Below, in pieces: positions 8,290 to 8,390 of a stretch of 8,390 nt of DNA. The stretch is from assembly GCA_937883885.1 (NCBI GenBank), contig CAKZXL010000938.1, forward strand, positions 1 through 8,390, written 5' to 3'. The position numbers were made by a program, and so were the translations under genes. The notes under the pieces are model-generated. The model ran no database searches. It saw nothing but the letters and a program-made list of their open reading frames with translations, and was not told the DNA's origin. Position 1 is the first letter of the stretch, and each line of letters begins with the position of its first letter. The stretch comes from an uncultured Aquincola sp. GTDB taxonomy: Bacteria > Pseudomonadota > Gammaproteobacteria > Burkholderiales > Burkholderiaceae.

Positions 8290-8390
8290 TCAGCCGCCTT
8301 CGGTCAGCCGGGTCGGGTCCAGCAGCTCGGCCAGCCGTTCGCGCGGCAGGTCGGTGTGCTCCAGCGCCACGTCCAGGATGGGCCGACCCT
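8290..8390 (-). CDS. C-terminal end of a gene; possible aspartase/fumarase-superfamily lyase
   Basis: Only the last 32 codons are visible, ending at the TGA read on the minus strand at 8292-8290. The residues are GRPILDVALEHTDLPRER followed by LAELLDPTRLTEGG. A C-terminal helix pair ending 'LLDPxxLT' resembles the tail of class-II fumarase/aspartase and related lyases (FumaraseC_C-like). Codon use is like the neighbours and the frame is open to the window edge, so it is very likely a real gene. It runs in the same direction as the kinase gene, 94 bases upstream of it. Which enzyme it is cannot be decided from this piece; 3-carboxymuconate cycloisomerase-like or adenylosuccinate lyase-like members are alternatives. 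Confidence 0.5.
   Translation of the reverse strand, partial: GRPILDVALEHTDLPRERLAELLDPTRLTEGG

Overview
The window is very GC-rich, tightly packed DNA. The gene set (hemP with a Fur-type operator, paired imelysins, a ChaN lipoprotein) suggests a betaproteobacterium of the order Burkholderiales, perhaps near Rubrivivax, Leptothrix or Ideonella. That placement is an inference from composition and gene content, not from a marker gene.

Positions 1-4024 hold the end of a tightly coupled plus-strand operon for envelope iron handling. It contains the C-terminus of a first imelysin-family protein, a di-heme c-type oxidoreductase (DUF1111/DHOR), a second imelysin-family protein and a Tat-exported DUF1513 protein. 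Successive genes overlap by 4, 1 and 17 bases, so translational coupling is likely. The operon promoter lies to the left, outside the window.

Positions 4025-5662 hold a second plus-strand group. It begins with a near-palindromic Fur-type box inside a sigma70-like promoter. This is followed by hemP (haem uptake/regulation), a small Cys/His-motif protein of unknown function, and a ChaN-family haem-binding lipoprotein. The predicted -10 lies only six bases from the hemP ATG, so the mRNA may be leaderless or nearly so.

Positions 5679-8195 (minus strand) hold a large hybrid sensor kinase (TM-PAS-HisKA-HATPase-REC-REC-HPt), convergent with chaN and separated from it by 16 bases. Nothing visible ties it to iron. 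At the right edge (8290-8390, minus) is the last 32 codons of another gene, whose tail resembles the aspartase/fumarase lyase superfamily.

Seven of the nine genes belong to families linked to iron or haem, or found beside such genes. A working model is that imelysins bind iron in the periplasm, DHOR performs an electron-transfer step, DUF1513 acts as a periplasmic partner, and hemP/ChaN handle haem. The families and layout are known. The biochemical roles of DHOR, DUF1513, the motif-altered second imelysin and the small Cys protein are the open questions. I see no mobile elements, CRISPR arrays, tRNAs or rRNAs.
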